Positions 12,401-24,746 of a stretch of 64,000 nt of DNA are shown one piece after another (position 1 is the first letter of the stretch; each line of letters begins with the position of its first letter). The notes under the pieces are model-generated. The model made no database searches and had not been told where the DNA came from. It was given only the letters and a program-made list of their open reading frames with translations. Location: positions 2,175,001-2,239,000 of the forward strand of contig JAHRBS010000012.1 in NCBI GenBank assembly GCA_024305745.1, in the 5' to 3' direction. Made by a program: the position numbers and the translations under genes. This DNA comes from Polyporus tsugae (Eukaryota > Basidiomycota > Agaricomycetes > Polyporales > Polyporaceae).

Positions 12401-14790
12401 TGAACGACAGATCGTTTGCCGCACAGACGCTCGAGTCGTTTGAGACTCCATTACCTGCAAAGGTCAAGGCATTTGAAGCTATCGAGCAGGCATACGATCT
12501 GGATACTCTTGACTTCTTGGTCACTTTCTCGTCCGTCTCTGGAACGTTTGGTAATGCAGGCCAGACAAATTACGCAACGTGAGTACTCCGTGTTGATGAC
12601 TCCCGTCGCCGCCGGTCTTCTGACATCTTTATGCAGAGCAAATACGCTGGCCGCTGGCTTGACGCGCAAGTACAAGAATGCTTTCTCTATCACCTGCCCT
12701 GCTATCATAGATAGTAGGGTCGTTTCGACAACAGATGCAACTTACCAGTCTCGACTGCGCCATGTCATTGCATATGGCATGTCAGCACGAGGTATTTACG
12801 CTCCATTTCACCATATATCCAAGCTGACTATGAGTACAGAACTCTGTGACTACCTCGGGGACGGCATTCACAAGTTACGCGACGGGCGCATTTGGCAGTA
12901 TATACCCAACTTCGATTGGCGGCTGGTCCGCGATAACATGGGTTCTTCAAACCTCTACGATCACCTCGTACCTGATACCGCTGACGACGTTGAGGCTCAC
13001 GCTGGAGATGGAAAGCCCTCGTTGGTGCGCATCGTCTGCCATACTCTCGACATCAAGGTCGAGGATGTATCCGTGGACGTCCCCCTCACATCATATGGAC
13101 TCGACTCACTTTCGGCGGCATCTCTTTCGTTTGCGCTCCGTCCCCTTCTCTCTATCTCCCAGCTTCAGCTGCTGGCCGATCTTACCATACAGGACATTCA
13201 GGCGAAGATTGATGATGCAGGGGAGGCGGAACCATCTTCTGGTCAACTTGCTAATGATCGGGCCTCGTTGGAGCCAGTTGCCAAGCCAGCAGAAGAGACG
13301 GAGATCGTGGCCAGAGTTCGCGAGATGGAGGGGATGCTCGCACGACTCAGCGCGGAGTTATCGCCCTGGTCCTCATCGACTCCTACGCGTAGGACCGTTC
13401 CGAAGGAGGCGATTGTTGTAACAGGGACGACAGGCAGTCTCGGCGCACACGTCCTAGCGCGTCTCCTCCAATCTTCGGGTTACAGCAAGATATACGCTTT
13501 GGTCCGTCCGGGCCTGGACGGCGCACCTGCAACTCAGCGTCAAATGGCCGCCTTCAAGGCCAGGGGGCTCGACGCATCCTTACTCTTCTCACCTCGACTC
13601 GTCATCGTCACCTCCGTCCTCGACAAGCCTTCCCTCGGGCTGTCTTCGAAGATGTATGAAGATGTGAGCGGTTCTTGCTCCATTCCACTTATGATCTCTT
13701 TCTGAGTAGTCTGCACAGATCCGAAAGTCTGTCTCCCATATCGTCCATCTCGGTAAGTCATTGTTCTCCTCTGCACTGTACCATGTCTTGAATTCTGCAA
13801 TAGCATGGCCCATCAGGTTCGAATTGTCGCTGTCCACTTTGGAAGGGATCCTCCTGGGGCTTCGCGGTTTAGTAAATTTGGCACGGGATGCACGCGAATT
13901 AGGACCAGTCACTCTACTGTTTTCGAGCACTGTCGGCCTGTTCAGGAGTACGTCATCACCATCGGTATGCGATACTCCAGCTGAGCACCCTATCTTTGGA
14001 ACTTCAGACTACAGCGGCCCCGGACTTCCGAAGGAGGAACTGGTTGCGCCGAGCGTCGCTGCAGGCACCGGATACACTGAATCGAAGTGGGTTGCCGAGC
14101 AACTGCTCAAGATTGTCGCCGAGAAGAACATCGCTCACTCGGTTGTGGTGCGCATCGGGCAACTTACTGGAGGCGCGAACGGCGCATGGAAGGAGTCCGA
14201 ATGGCTTCCTTCGATGATCAGTGCATGCACTGCACTGCGTTGTCTTCCCCAAGGACAAGGGGTAAGTTCGTAAAAGCATTCGACGTGTGGCGCGATCTGA
14301 CAGTTTACTGCCACCGCAGGTTGTCTCCTGGATTCCAGTGGAGACAGGCGCCGAGGTCATACTCAGCATATCGGAGACGGAGCCCGCCTCTAAATTCTCC
14401 ATCTTCCATCTCCGGCACCCCCGACCAATCCCATGGCAGGATATCATGGGCCACTTCTCTGAGGTTCTTCGAATCCCAATCGTCCCCTACTCCGACTGGC
14501 TCTCCAAACTCACCGGGACGCTCGAGAAGCCGGAGCCTCAGACCTCGGAGTACGTTGCTCCCGCCCTCAGGCTATTGCAAATGTTCCAGTCGGCGAGTAT
14601 CCTGGATACGGTGCACCAGCCAGTACTGGTTTTGGATAGCAACGGGTTCATGGTATTGCTGGATATTGAGGACAGCTCTCGCCGTTGCGCGGCCCTCCGC
14701 GATCCAAGTTTGCACCAGCTCAGCGTGCATGACGTACAAAAGTGGGTGGACTACTGGAGGGGCGTTCGTGCTTTGGCCCCCACTATCTAA
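6406..14790 (+). CDS. Reducing iterative type I polyketide synthase, KS-AT-DH-(psi-ER)-KR-ACP-reductase
   Basis: Joining 21 exons by GT-AG rules gives 7,299 coding bases (2,432 residues plus stop), exactly in frame. The start MSHTAKIAV joins [14 protein letters not shown] across a 64-nt intron. Domains and residues: KS with Cys173 (DTACSSS), His308 (HATGT) and His344 (GNIGHLE); AT with Ser615 (GHSAG); DH with His920 ([10 protein letters not shown]) and Asp1093 (HPAILDA); a stretch of about 450 residues resembling a decayed enoylreductase, whose nucleotide loop reads SGRDGELN rather than GxGxxG; KR with SSVSG and Tyr1784; ACP with Ser1927 (GLDSL); terminal NAD-binding reductase with TGTTGSLG at about 2,032 and Tyr2214/Lys2218 (GYTESKW). 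No methyltransferase or thioesterase is visible. The expected product is a partly reduced chain released reductively as aldehyde or alcohol (inference). No clustered tailoring genes are seen. Confidence 0.95.
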
Positions 14791-14970
14791 CGTGCCAGTG
14801 GATTTATCGTCGATCTATGTCGAGGGAATGATGGTTTTCGGGTAATGTAGGACGTATGTACTTGGAGAGATCACGATGCCCACGACGCCTGTTAGTAGTT
14901 CTTCCTGTACGCTACAAGCAGTTCCGCCATTGAACCTATTTAAATTCTCTCGATCTCAGCCGGACCGTAC
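14791..14970. other. Tail-to-tail intergenic spacer (PKS / E2)
   Basis: This is a 180-bp spacer between the stop codons of two convergent genes. It presumably holds both polyadenylation regions, and no further feature is visible. Confidence 0.4.
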
Positions 14971-16115
14971 TTAGTCTTCGATAACGATGACTTCGCCAGG
15001 GTCTGTCCGCGCGCCACCGACTAGTGTTGAAGAACCCACACCTCCTCCTCGACGTTTCCTTGTCCGCCTCTCTATCTCATCCTCTTCCGACAAGTCGATG
15101 TCAACCTCTCCAGTATTCGCGACTAGTCCTCGTTTCCTCTTTGAGGCCCCTGTTGCTGGACCGCCTGCCGTCGCCGGAACTCTTGCACGAGACCGTATTG
15201 GCGTATCATCATCTGAGTCGTCGATGGTGATCGTTTCTGCTGCTGCGGGAGTGGCCATCCTGGAAGTTGGCGATGATCGTGTACCACCGCCGGTTGGTAC
15301 TGGAGGTGGCGGAGGACTGTGAGATGCTTTCGCTTTGCCCTTGTGATCACCGGGTTGCGGACGAGCATAAAGCTCTGTCCAGCGTCTCGCTTCGCGATCA
15401 TGCTGGACGCGGTTGCGGACATATTCTGTGGCTATAGAGGGAACTAGACAAGGGGGGTAAGGTGGGCTGGAATCAGGAACTAGTCTGGAATCCGGAATCA
15501 TACCTAAAGGGTCCTCTGAATGGCGAGGGAGTAGGTGGTTAGAAATCCGATGGAGCCACATGGGGAAATGGACGCACTGGGGTTTGGATCCGTGAGTAAG
15601 GATGATAATGATAGAACGACCTTGAAAAGAGAGAGGGCAGGCGACCAGTTATGCTTGAGGATGTCGATGCAAATGCTTCCACGTTCGTTGATATTCATGT
15701 GGTAAATTCTGCGAGTGAAATCAGAGAAAGGACATGCGGCAGCGGTGTGGAAGAAGATGCGGACCGGGTACGGAAGGTCATCCTGGGGGCAGAAAAGCTG
15801 AACAAAGGGATGAGGGTAAGGAGGGCAGGAGAGAGAAAGAGAAGAACGACCGACTGACGGGTAGTCGTGAGCGAGTACAATCTCGACCTGGAAGACACCG
15901 CCTTCGTAGACGCTGCCCTCTGGACCTGGAATGGTGGCCGTCCAATGAAAGACGTCGTCGTCGGATGGGGCGAGCTTGATGGAGCCGAGGTCCTCCTTCT
16001 TGAGATCGACGATTTCGCGGTGTATGCGTTTGAGGGTGGTCTGGGGGGCAAGTTGAGATGGAAACGGAGAGAGAGGGGGGCGAAGACGTACTGCTGTAGC
16101 GTGTGAGGGAGGCAT
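14971..16115 (-). CDS. Ubiquitin-conjugating enzyme E2 with long C-terminal tail bearing SIM-like motifs
   Basis: E2 enzymes carry ubiquitin (or a relative) as a thioester on Cys and pass it to E3-bound substrates. After removing short introns the UBC fold is complete: TTLKRIHREIVDLKKE, VFHWTATIPGP, YEGGVFQVEI, DYPFSAPRMTFRTR, then IYHMNINERGSICIDILK with the catalytic Cys in SICIDI, and LLTDPNPKDPLVPSIA. The HPN signature reads HMN; the Asn that supports catalysis is kept, the Pro is not. Beyond the fold is a tail of roughly 130 residues, low in complexity, with a basic KRKR/RKRR character. Three hydrophobic-acidic stretches, TITIDDSDDD, VDIDLSEEDE and EVIVIED (the C-terminus), look like SUMO-interaction motifs. 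The first intron (after MPPSHATA) is 51 nt. A link to SUMO-directed ubiquitination is inference. It is divergent from Utp22 (260 bp apart). Confidence 0.92.
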
Positions 16116-16127
16116 GCGAGGAGCGGG

Positions 16128-16143
16128 TGTGTGTGTGTGTGTG
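16128..16143. repeat. (GT)n microsatellite in a divergent promoter
   Basis: A run of eight GT units lies in the 260-bp interval between the divergent E2 and Utp22 genes. This interval must contain both promoters. Confidence 0.85.
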
Positions 16144-16375
16144 GTTGAGTGAGACTGGGACTGACTTTGAGTGGGACTGAGTTAAGTACTTAGATGAGTG
16201 GGCGACCTGCACGTGCGCCCGGAGACGCTCGGTCTCGGTGAATTTAATTTAATTTTACATCTGCTTCCTGCTGCTGCTCCCCGCAACCGCGGCCGTTCGC
16301 TCGATTGCTCTCTGCTCTCGAACCCTCTTCTCTCCTTTCTGTTCGTGCTCTTGTCAACCCTGCTCGTTTATTCCT

Positions 16376-19300
16376 ATGGCTCTCAACCTCAAGAGGAAGA
16401 GGGCAGACTCGGCGTCTCGCTCTACCGAGCACGGCGACGAGTGGGCAGGCTTCAACGACCAGGAAACCTCTCCTCCGGGCTCCAGCGATCATGTCGCCGT
16501 GCATCCCCCCAAGCCGCCTACTGGGGAGGAGCTGAAAAATATCAAGGATGCCACCGACCTTTATCGGTCCACCTCCTTCAAGTTGCAGGTCCGTTCCCCC
16601 CTTCAGCGTCCCTCACTGCCTTGTATCCCCACACTCTTCTGCTAGATTGACGCTCTCCTGCCAAACGTTCGACCAAAGTACCACCTCTCCCAATCACTCG
16701 ACAACTTCCTTCTTTCCTTGCACAAGTTTCTAACCGACCTGCCGCCCCTTCCGCCTCAACATCCCCTTCACGCTGCGCGTAGCCTCTCCGTTAAAGCTAT
16801 TGCGGTGCCCTATATTCGGCCCCTACCCACAGAGGAAACAAATTGGACGGTCGCTTTCGAACCCCCATCCGAGATTGTCCTTGGTGGGAGTTGGGCGACG
16901 AAAACCGCGGTCAAGGGCAAAGACTCCACCAAATATCAGGTCGATGTTGCTGTCGCAATGCCCTCGGTGAGTCTGTCCTGATTCCGTCAGCATATGCTTT
17001 CTGATGGACCTTCCCCAGAGCTTACTACAGGAGAAGGACTACCTGAATGGACGTGTTTTCCAGAAGCGCGCATACTACTTGTCGGTCATCGCCTCTGCTC
17101 TTGCGGACGCGAATCCCGCTTACGAACTCGTCTACGAGTCAACCTCTGGCGACCCAAGGTACACAACGTTAGTCTTGAACCCACGTAGGTGCTCTCTGTC
17201 ACGTCTTCATGACCACTCAGTGACCGCTTTGCCAGCTGTTCAAGATATCGGCAAGCTTAATGCCCAAATTCGCATCATCCCCTTCCTTCCACAATCACCT
17301 ATTACCCTCCAACGTCTATCTCCCTCGCGCTGCAACATCCGCACCTCTGGTCAGGGCCATGAGTTGGAGCAAGATTCCACCCCTCTCTACAACACCGCCT
17401 TCTTGTACATGAACACGCCAAAAGCTCATCTTTTGTCTGTCCACGCCCTCAAGCAGGATGTACCTGGCTTTGCCGATGCTTTAACTTTGCTTCGCGTGTG
17501 GGCAAATCAGCGAGGGTATGGGTTGGGTGGCACGTTATGTGTACGTGGTTTCGAAGGGAGGGGAATGTGGTGGGCGTCCGTACTGGACATGCTCATTCAC
17601 GGCGAGGAGCCTCAGCCCGTTGACTTGGGGAGGTCGGGCACCAAGCGCAAGCCTTTGGGAAAAGGGTTGAGTTCGTATCAACTGTTCAAAGCCGCACTAG
17701 ACTTCCTTGGTAAGTGCATGGACTTGGTCATTGTGCGCCCCTACTGAGTTCATGATCTCCCTGACGTACCTCACAGCACGGTACAACTTTGCAGAGCGGC
17801 CTGTATTCGTCAGGTCGAAGGATGGCCACAGAGTATGTCTGATACCTCTTCTCCTCGTTTCAGCTGCGTGGTAATCATTGTCGATGTCAGTTTCCTCCTG
17901 CAAGCTACGCCAGCCACGAGGCGGTTTTTGTTGACGCGACTTCTTCAGTCAATCTCTTGGCTGGTGTTTCATTGTCCTCGCTCGACATGGTATAGCTTTT
18001 GAACTACATAATACCGTGCATCCTACTGAAACTTTGCTAGCTGAGACACGATGCACAGGCAACACTCGAAGTGCTGAACCGGCTGGGTAGTTCGGAGGAT
18101 CCTTTTCGAACTGTTTTCTTGCAAGACCACCGGGATGTATTTAGCCGGTTTGACGTCGTTATCCAGTGGGTATTTCAATCATTTACGAGTCAGCTGCGTT
18201 GTTTTAATTGAGCATTGCAGAGTTGATATGTCGTCTGCCGAAATGTCCGACCAGTCCTTCCATCTTGTGGCTGATCATGGATCTGTCTATAACGCGCTTA
18301 TGGCGACTCTTACTTCAACTATTCGTCAAGGTCTCGGGAGTCGTGCAAAGGCTATCTCAGTCCTGCACCCATCCTCGGATGTACGCCCACTCTCACAAGC
18401 CCTACCAGCGAGTCCCGCCGTCATCCTCATCGGCATTGTCTTGGACACTGAGCACGCCTTTCGCTTGGTTGATCACGGTCCCACAGCAGAAGACCGGGAC
18501 AGCGAGCAGGCGGAGAAATTTCGTCATCTTTGGGGCACAAAAGCAGAGTTGCGTCGCTTCAAGGATGGTTCCATCACGGAGAGCGTCGTCTGGGACGTCA
18601 AGAGCGCTGACGAGCGCGCGTACATTCCAGCCATGATCGCCAAGCATCTGCTGCAGAACCATTTCGGCATCGGTGCGGATGACGTGAAGACCTGGCAACC
18701 TCAGTTCGATGCTCTTCTGAAGGCACCAGAATCGATCCGGTCGATGTATGAAGCACGAGATGCGGTGGCTGGTTTCAAGGCGGCCCTTACCGCTTTCGAC
18801 GCCCTCGTCAAGCGCATCAAGGCCCTCGACGACAAGCTGCCACTCGCGGTCCTGAACGTGAGCCCTGTATGTCCTGCGCTCCGGTATACGGAAGTCTTCG
18901 TCCCTATCGCTATGCCGCCATCATCTCGGGTCGGGCTGCCTACTGCCGCCTCGTACGTGCCAGCTATGGAGATCATTGTGGAGTTCGAGAAGTCTGGAAG
19001 ATGGCCAGACGATCTTCACGCTATTCAAAAGATCAAGCTCGCGTTTTTCGAGCGCTTGGCTACGGCACTCATGGAGGCCGTGAAGGGGTTGCAGGCGACT
19101 ATTGTCCTCGGGGAGTGTGCCGACCGGAAGGAGATACAGGACGCGGCCGCCATTGACATTGTCACTCCGGAAGGCTGGGCGTTCCGCGCACGTATATGGC
19201 ACGACCGCGAGGCGACGCTACTCGATCGTGTCATCGACGACCAATCCCACATTCCAAAAACATTCAGGCGCCATATGACGGGGGACGAAGCTCACGAGCG

Positions 19301-20452
19301 ACGGGTCGCACTTGAGGCGCGCGACGCATACATTCGGAGGTTCATACATGCCCCACGACATCACCGAGTTATCGCTGCCCTTTCTCACAAATTCGTCGCC
19401 TTTGCGGGGACTGTGAGATTAACGAAGCGATGGCTCGCGTCTCACTGGTTACTCCGTGGTCACGTCTCGGAAGAGGCGGTAGAGCTACTATGCGCCTACA
19501 TCTTCCTGCGGACTGGTGCTAGTGTTGTGGCTGAGGCTGCTACGCCTCCAGCAGTTGTACCGGGAATGAAGGAGCGAGGTTTTGCTCAAGTACTGCGATT
19601 CCTTAAGGACTGGGACTGGACGAACGGCCTGGTTGTGCCATTAGACCACCTCGAAGAACAGGACAAGATACTTTCGGGCGAGGTAGCAGGCGGCGCGGCA
19701 TGGTCCTTGATTACCAAATTCGATCCATCTGGTCACATCTGGACGTCACTTGGTCCGAACGCTGTGATCGCTCGACGCATTACGGCTATTGCCAGGGCAA
19801 CCTGGGAGAGCTTTGACTCTCAAGATTTTGACGTCAAGGTTTGTGGTCTTCAATATGTGAGATGTGGACTTATGCTTTTGTCACAGCACTTGTTTCAACA
19901 TCCGACAAAAGATTACGACTTCATTGCTGAGCTGGACCCTGGCGCCTTGCCTCGCTATTATCAGAATGTCGGCGCAAATCCATCGGGATGGGCCTCAAAA
20001 GCCAAATATGCAAATGCCAGCCTGGCTAGCTCGGTTGCGCCAGTTTTTCCTGGATTTGATCCCGCTGCTACATTGTTTGCAGATCTGAGGGTAAGTTATC
20101 TCCCTACTGTCCAGATCAGTATGAAATTTATTGTGTAATTAGAGTGTGTATCAAGGCACTGCCCTGCTCTTCTATGATGCACTCGGTGGAAGCAGCATTG
20201 GTGGTGTATGGCAACCCATATTGAAAACTCCTCGACCGTTCAGGGTTCTCGGCGGCTATTCAAGTCTCCCTGTGAGCAAGGTGTGTTTAGTGATACATTG
20301 ATGTACCATTGCTAAATGGGAGTGTGTAGAATGGCAACAAGCTGGAGAGAGAGAAAGACGCGGTTTCTTTGAACCAGGAGGCATTGGTTGCGGAGACTGA
20401 GAGGATAGGTCACGGTCTGATAGTAAGATTATCATTGCTCCACTTGGATTAA
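16376..20452 (+). CDS. UTP22: Utp22/NRAP (nucleolar protein 6) U3 processome component
   Basis: Utp22 is a nucleolar subunit of the small-subunit processome (UTP-C complex), needed for 18S pre-rRNA maturation. The gene starts MALNLKRKRADS with a basic N-terminus. It reads through several short introns, including at about 16,588, 16,964, 17,186, 17,710, 20,090 and 20,281, and ends LLHLD-stop at 20,450-20,452. Family landmarks: DALLPNVRPKYHLSQSLDNF, a nucleotidyltransferase-like core with DVAVAMPS, LLQEKDYLNGRVFQKRAYYL, LRVWANQRGYG, FRHLWGTKAELRRFKDGSI, and near the end GGVWQPILKTPRPFRVLGGY. The largest exon (about 18,220-20,090) is open throughout. Length and order fit the roughly 1,100-residue fungal family. 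It is the last well-preserved host gene before the repeat nest. Confidence 0.93.
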
Positions 20453-20516
20453 TAATGATTAGTTCATTTTGGTGGAGTGTAATCAGCAGCGGTCCCAGTA
20501 ACTTACATGAAACAAG

Positions 20517-20542
20517 GGAGGGCGTCGCTTCGCTCCGCCTCC
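20517..20542 (-). other. GC-rich hairpin, candidate Helitron 3'-terminal hairpin
   Basis: GGAGG at 20,517-20,521 pairs with CCTCC at 20,538-20,542, extended inward by CG/CG around a one-base mismatch. Its position, 33 bp beyond the RepHel stop on the downstream side, fits the subterminal hairpin of Helitron 3' ends. Confidence 0.5.
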
Positions 20543-20574
20543 TTTTGGTAACGAGTATGTGAGAAGCGAAGTAG

Positions 20575-23500
20575 TTACAGGAGAAGTTCAGGAAAAGTGA
20601 CGTTGGTAGTAGTAGATTGGCCTGGAGGTAAGCGAACCTTGGCATGAGACCGGTTTCGGATTCTGGAGAGAGCAGTATAGAGTTGACCGTGAGAGAAGGC
20701 AGGGCGAATAAGATCTAGACCGATTCTATCTAATGTGAGTCCTTGACAGCCGTTAAATGTGGTAGCGTAACCGGGAGCTAAGGGAAATTGCATGCGTAAT
20801 AAAGTATGTCCTGAAGAAAGAGTGGCGGAGAAGGAAATGCGAGGAATTAAGATGTCTTCGGATTGAACGGAAGCAGCTGTTAGGCCATGCAGGACGCGCA
20901 CGGTGATAAGTCGGCGACCAAGAGCTTTGATGAGTACGCGTGTGTTTTTTACGAGACCGCGATCGAGTGATAGATTGCGAACGAGTCTATACACTCCGTT
21001 GACTTTTACGGTCAAAGCGTGAGCGGGCAATCCAGGAGGAGGGTGGCGAGCGGCGTAATCGAGGATGGCATGATCGATGTCGACTCCCGCGTCGTTGGCT
21101 TCTTGCAAAGAATCTGCGGCAAAGTAAGTTTGTTGCATGCCAACTACACGGTCGATGATTGTCGAGTTATAAGTATTGACTTGGGCATTGGTTGGAGCGA
21201 GAAGAGACCGGACAATGCAGGAATCAGGGTTGGCAAGAATGTGTGACGGAAAGGTAAAAGCAAGAAGTTCTTCAGGGCTGGAGATGTGGGGGATGAGATC
21301 TAAAGACAGTTCGGGGCCGGCACCGTTTCCGATGGAATCGACGAAGTCTGCGAACTGCGGGTCTTCAGCATTGCGAATGGGTACACACAAGTGATGAATG
21401 TGAAACGCGGGCCATAATGGCGATGATTTGATGGAGGCATCAATTATTTGAGCGCGCGTGCCATGGCGAATGACAGGACAGGTTTGGCGAAAGTCGCCAA
21501 GGAGGACCATGACTTTACCTCCGAAAAGAAGATCGTTTTGTTTGAGGCGTTTTAGAAGGTCATGAATGCAGTGCGCGACAGCTTTGTTCGCCATTGGAGC
21601 TTCATCCCAAACGACCGCTTTTGTTTCACGGATCAGATCTGCACGGGAAGATCGCGAGCCGATAGAAGACTCAAGCAATTTGTTGTTCTCATTAACGGGA
21701 ACCTGAAGGATGATCGAAAGTCAGGAAAGATATTAGAGACAGCGAAGAGTGCTAGCCTTGAAGGTGGAGTGGGTTGTTCGTCCACCGGGGTAGAGCTGAG
21801 CCGCATAGGCGGAAGTGGCAGTAGCGAGTACTATACACCCTTTACTTTGGAGGAAGTTGCAAAGTGCATTAGTGATGAATGTTTTTCCTCAACTGGCAGG
21901 AGCATCGATGAACGTGAGATATGGTTCATCATGTGCTATAGCGTGTAAGATAGGAGCAAGCGCTGCTTGCTGATCGTCATTCATGGCGGCCATCATGTTG
22001 TCCGCGCGCTCGGCGAGATGCGGTCGTAGGGGTTCCCAATGTTCTAGCTCATGAACGACTTCGGGTGAGTGATAGCAAGGTTCAGGAAGATCGTAGTCTG
22101 CCAGAGTTTTGCCGTATTCTTCGAGAAGTCGTCCAACGTGATCAAGGGCGGAATCCTCTGCAAAAGATTGAGCACCATGATGAGAGTCGATGAAGTCGGC
22201 GAAGAGGGCATGCCAAAAGATGTTCCAAAGATGTTTTGGAGAAAGAATGCAATCATTGACGAGTAGGTGAACGAAGAGGACACATAACTGGAATGGAGTT
22301 TGGAGGCTGTTGACGCCTTCCTTGAGAGCCAGTTCACCTTCGTTGGCATCTGCAAATAGGCTGAGAGCATTTGCTGCATCTTGAAAAGATGGATGGAGCG
22401 TGCCATCGATCGTACAAGCATTGTTGAAAGAGCGAGCAGGACGGGACTGTAAGATAGCACGGAGGTAGAATCGGTCACCTTCTGTAGGACGTGCAGGATG
22501 AAGACGAGTGACGTGTGGATGTGTAGATTGTCATTGAATGACGTGCATGCGAGTGAAGTTGTCGCCAGCGAATACTGTCTCTTCATAATAGCCAGGGTGT
22601 CCGACACGATTGATGTTGCGAGTGGCGACATGGAAATAGATGTAGTATTCTGCATACGTAAGAGAGTCAAACGTACGTGTGGATCCCGATGGAGTGCAGA
22701 GGGACCCTGTCGGACGCTGGAAATAGCGTTCTAGCAAGGAAAGTGAGTGCTCATGGCGGTCTCCAGATCGACAATATTGACAAAAGACATGCTGTTCAGA
22801 GTGAATGGGAAGTGCAGAGACAGCGGGATCTTTCTTTGTAATGTGAAAGCCCAGGATGCGCCAAGTTGCTTCAGCGGTGGAGAGATAGCGACCATCCCAA
22901 TATTCTTGAATCTCATCAATCCGTTGCGGCGACTGATCGTCAGTGAACACCCTGAATTTCGCGCGATCGGGGCCTAGGATAGGTGTGAGATAAAGAACAA
23001 TGGATGTGATAGAAGTGTTGTACCTTTGTGTATGTATTTGAATAAATATTGAAAGAGGTGCGATGGTCCAGTGACTTCAAAATTGATGTGACAGCGAAAT
23101 TTCCGCATCAATGGTAGGCAGTGAGGTACGACGTACTGATCTCGTTCATGCCGGCAGCAATAATGTACGTGACCTGTATCGTCAACAAATGTTGTTTGCT
23201 GAATAGGTTTTGGATAATGAAAGTGGCAGGGAGCGCGGTGCACTCCATCGGGAAGGAAAGGCGAACAGTATAGAGTATGTTTGTGAATGTAGAGGCTACT
23301 GATCAACGCCGCATCATCACGATCATCAGGAATTTCTGTGGAAACAATGGTGTCGATGTGTTGTGGAAGAACGCAGTCAATGGTATACTTGATGAGGATG
23401 TGAGCATGGGGTAAGCCACGCTGTTGGAATTCGATAGAGTGGATGATGTATTGCACAGACCCGGTGGAAGGAAAGATGGTGTGGAGAGCGTGCTCGAAGG

Positions 23501-24746
23501 CAGCCAACTTTTGCTTGAAGACCCAACAGACGACGACAGGAATGTCGCAGAAAGTTTGACCGGGATGGCATTCAGAGGTGATTTTAGGCCAGTCGGAATT
23601 GCAGGTGAAGGTGATGAAGAAAGCAGGAGCACCATAAGTCGCTGCAATCGCGAGTGAATCTGCAATTTGCTCGGAAGCCCAGCAATTCGATCCTAGGAAA
23701 GATGCGGGGAGATAGACGTTATTGTTAGGTTCGATGTGATCGACTCCCATTTGTTCTGTGTCTGCATCCTGGATTCTTCGCTGATTATTCCGAATGTAGC
23801 TCATGCATGTATCCAGATTTCGACTAAACATGTCAACAATGTATTGGTTTGTAAGTCTACTAAAGATGCTGAAGCGCGGGTTGCGCAGGAGGCGTGCGCG
23901 GTAATACCATATTTGCGTCGTTTCAGGATCACCGTTGACGGCTGCATTGGGAAACACAATATCCTGTTGGGCTGGATCAGCCTGAGGGATGCCCCATCCG
24001 AGTTGACCGGAAGGGAAGAACAGAGGATACACGAGAGGTTCCCATAGACGGCTGACGGTCGGGATGCCGACTTTTTCGTTATCTGTGCGAGCAATGATGA
24101 TTCGACGTGGCTGGATATCACTGACAGTTGTGTTGTCGTATTGAAGGAGTGCCGCAATTTCGGAAGTGGCAGCTCCAGGATCTGTGAGTACCAATTGCAC
24201 GGTAGGACAGGCTTGGGTGTCCAGTTGGCCAAGCATACAGAGCTGACGAACGAAAGGGTTGCATTGGAGGAGTGCTTGCTGCATAGCCTCAAGCCATTGC
24301 GTGGGTAGAAGTCGAGCATGAGAAGGGTGAGGAGGGACGTCGAGCGAGAAACCATCATATAATATCCAGTGGATGGGAGAGTCGGGATGTTCTGGACGTA
24401 AATGGTGGTACACTTGCCCTTGAATGGAGAAAAAGCCTTGAGGGCCGGCTCTTTTGACAAAAGAGAAGGTACTCTTGAGTGCGGCGAACACAAAGATAAG
24501 ATTCAATTTTCGAGACAAAGCTGAACAACGAGGATTGTTAATGATACAATAGAATTCGATAGGGAGGTCTTCCAATGGTTGAACATCCATAAACCTCTTT
24601 CCGTTCGGACCACAACAAAATCCCGGTTTTTCGCCAGTCAACAATACAGTTTCACATGTTGGACAGGCATGGGTATGACCAGCGCGAACAGTGCCCCACG
24701 CTAGTGTTGGTGTCGGAATGGAGACAGGCTCCCATGGGTTGACCAT
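20575..24746 (-). pseudogene. Helitron RepHel: HUH rolling-circle initiator fused to a Pif1-like helicase, with two nonsense codons
   Basis: Start MVNPWEPV at 24,746. The N-terminus has a zinc-finger-like segment (CPTCETVLLTGEK...CC). The Helitron_like_N/Rep part carries the HUH motif GLPHAHILI and the two-tyrosine segment YLFKYIHKG. A GT-AG intron of about 55 nt then restores GPDRAKFRVF. The helicase follows: a Walker A region reading APAS-stop-GKT, DEAPMANK (motif II), GDFRQTCPV (motif III), GCQGLTLDRIGLDL and HGQLYTALSRI (motifs V/VI), ending ...PELLL at 20,575. In-frame TGA codons fall inside the P-loop (21,889-21,891) and after MHVIQ (about 22,529). A GC-AG intron appears to follow THSTFK. 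HUH His and both Tyr are intact, so this is a recently disabled copy. Confidence 0.85.

Noticed and set aside
1..20452. A PKS-centred biosynthetic gene cluster
   Set aside because: Neighbours are a transporter, a GTPBP-like protein, an E2 and Utp22; only the transporter could belong, and that is not enough to call a cluster.
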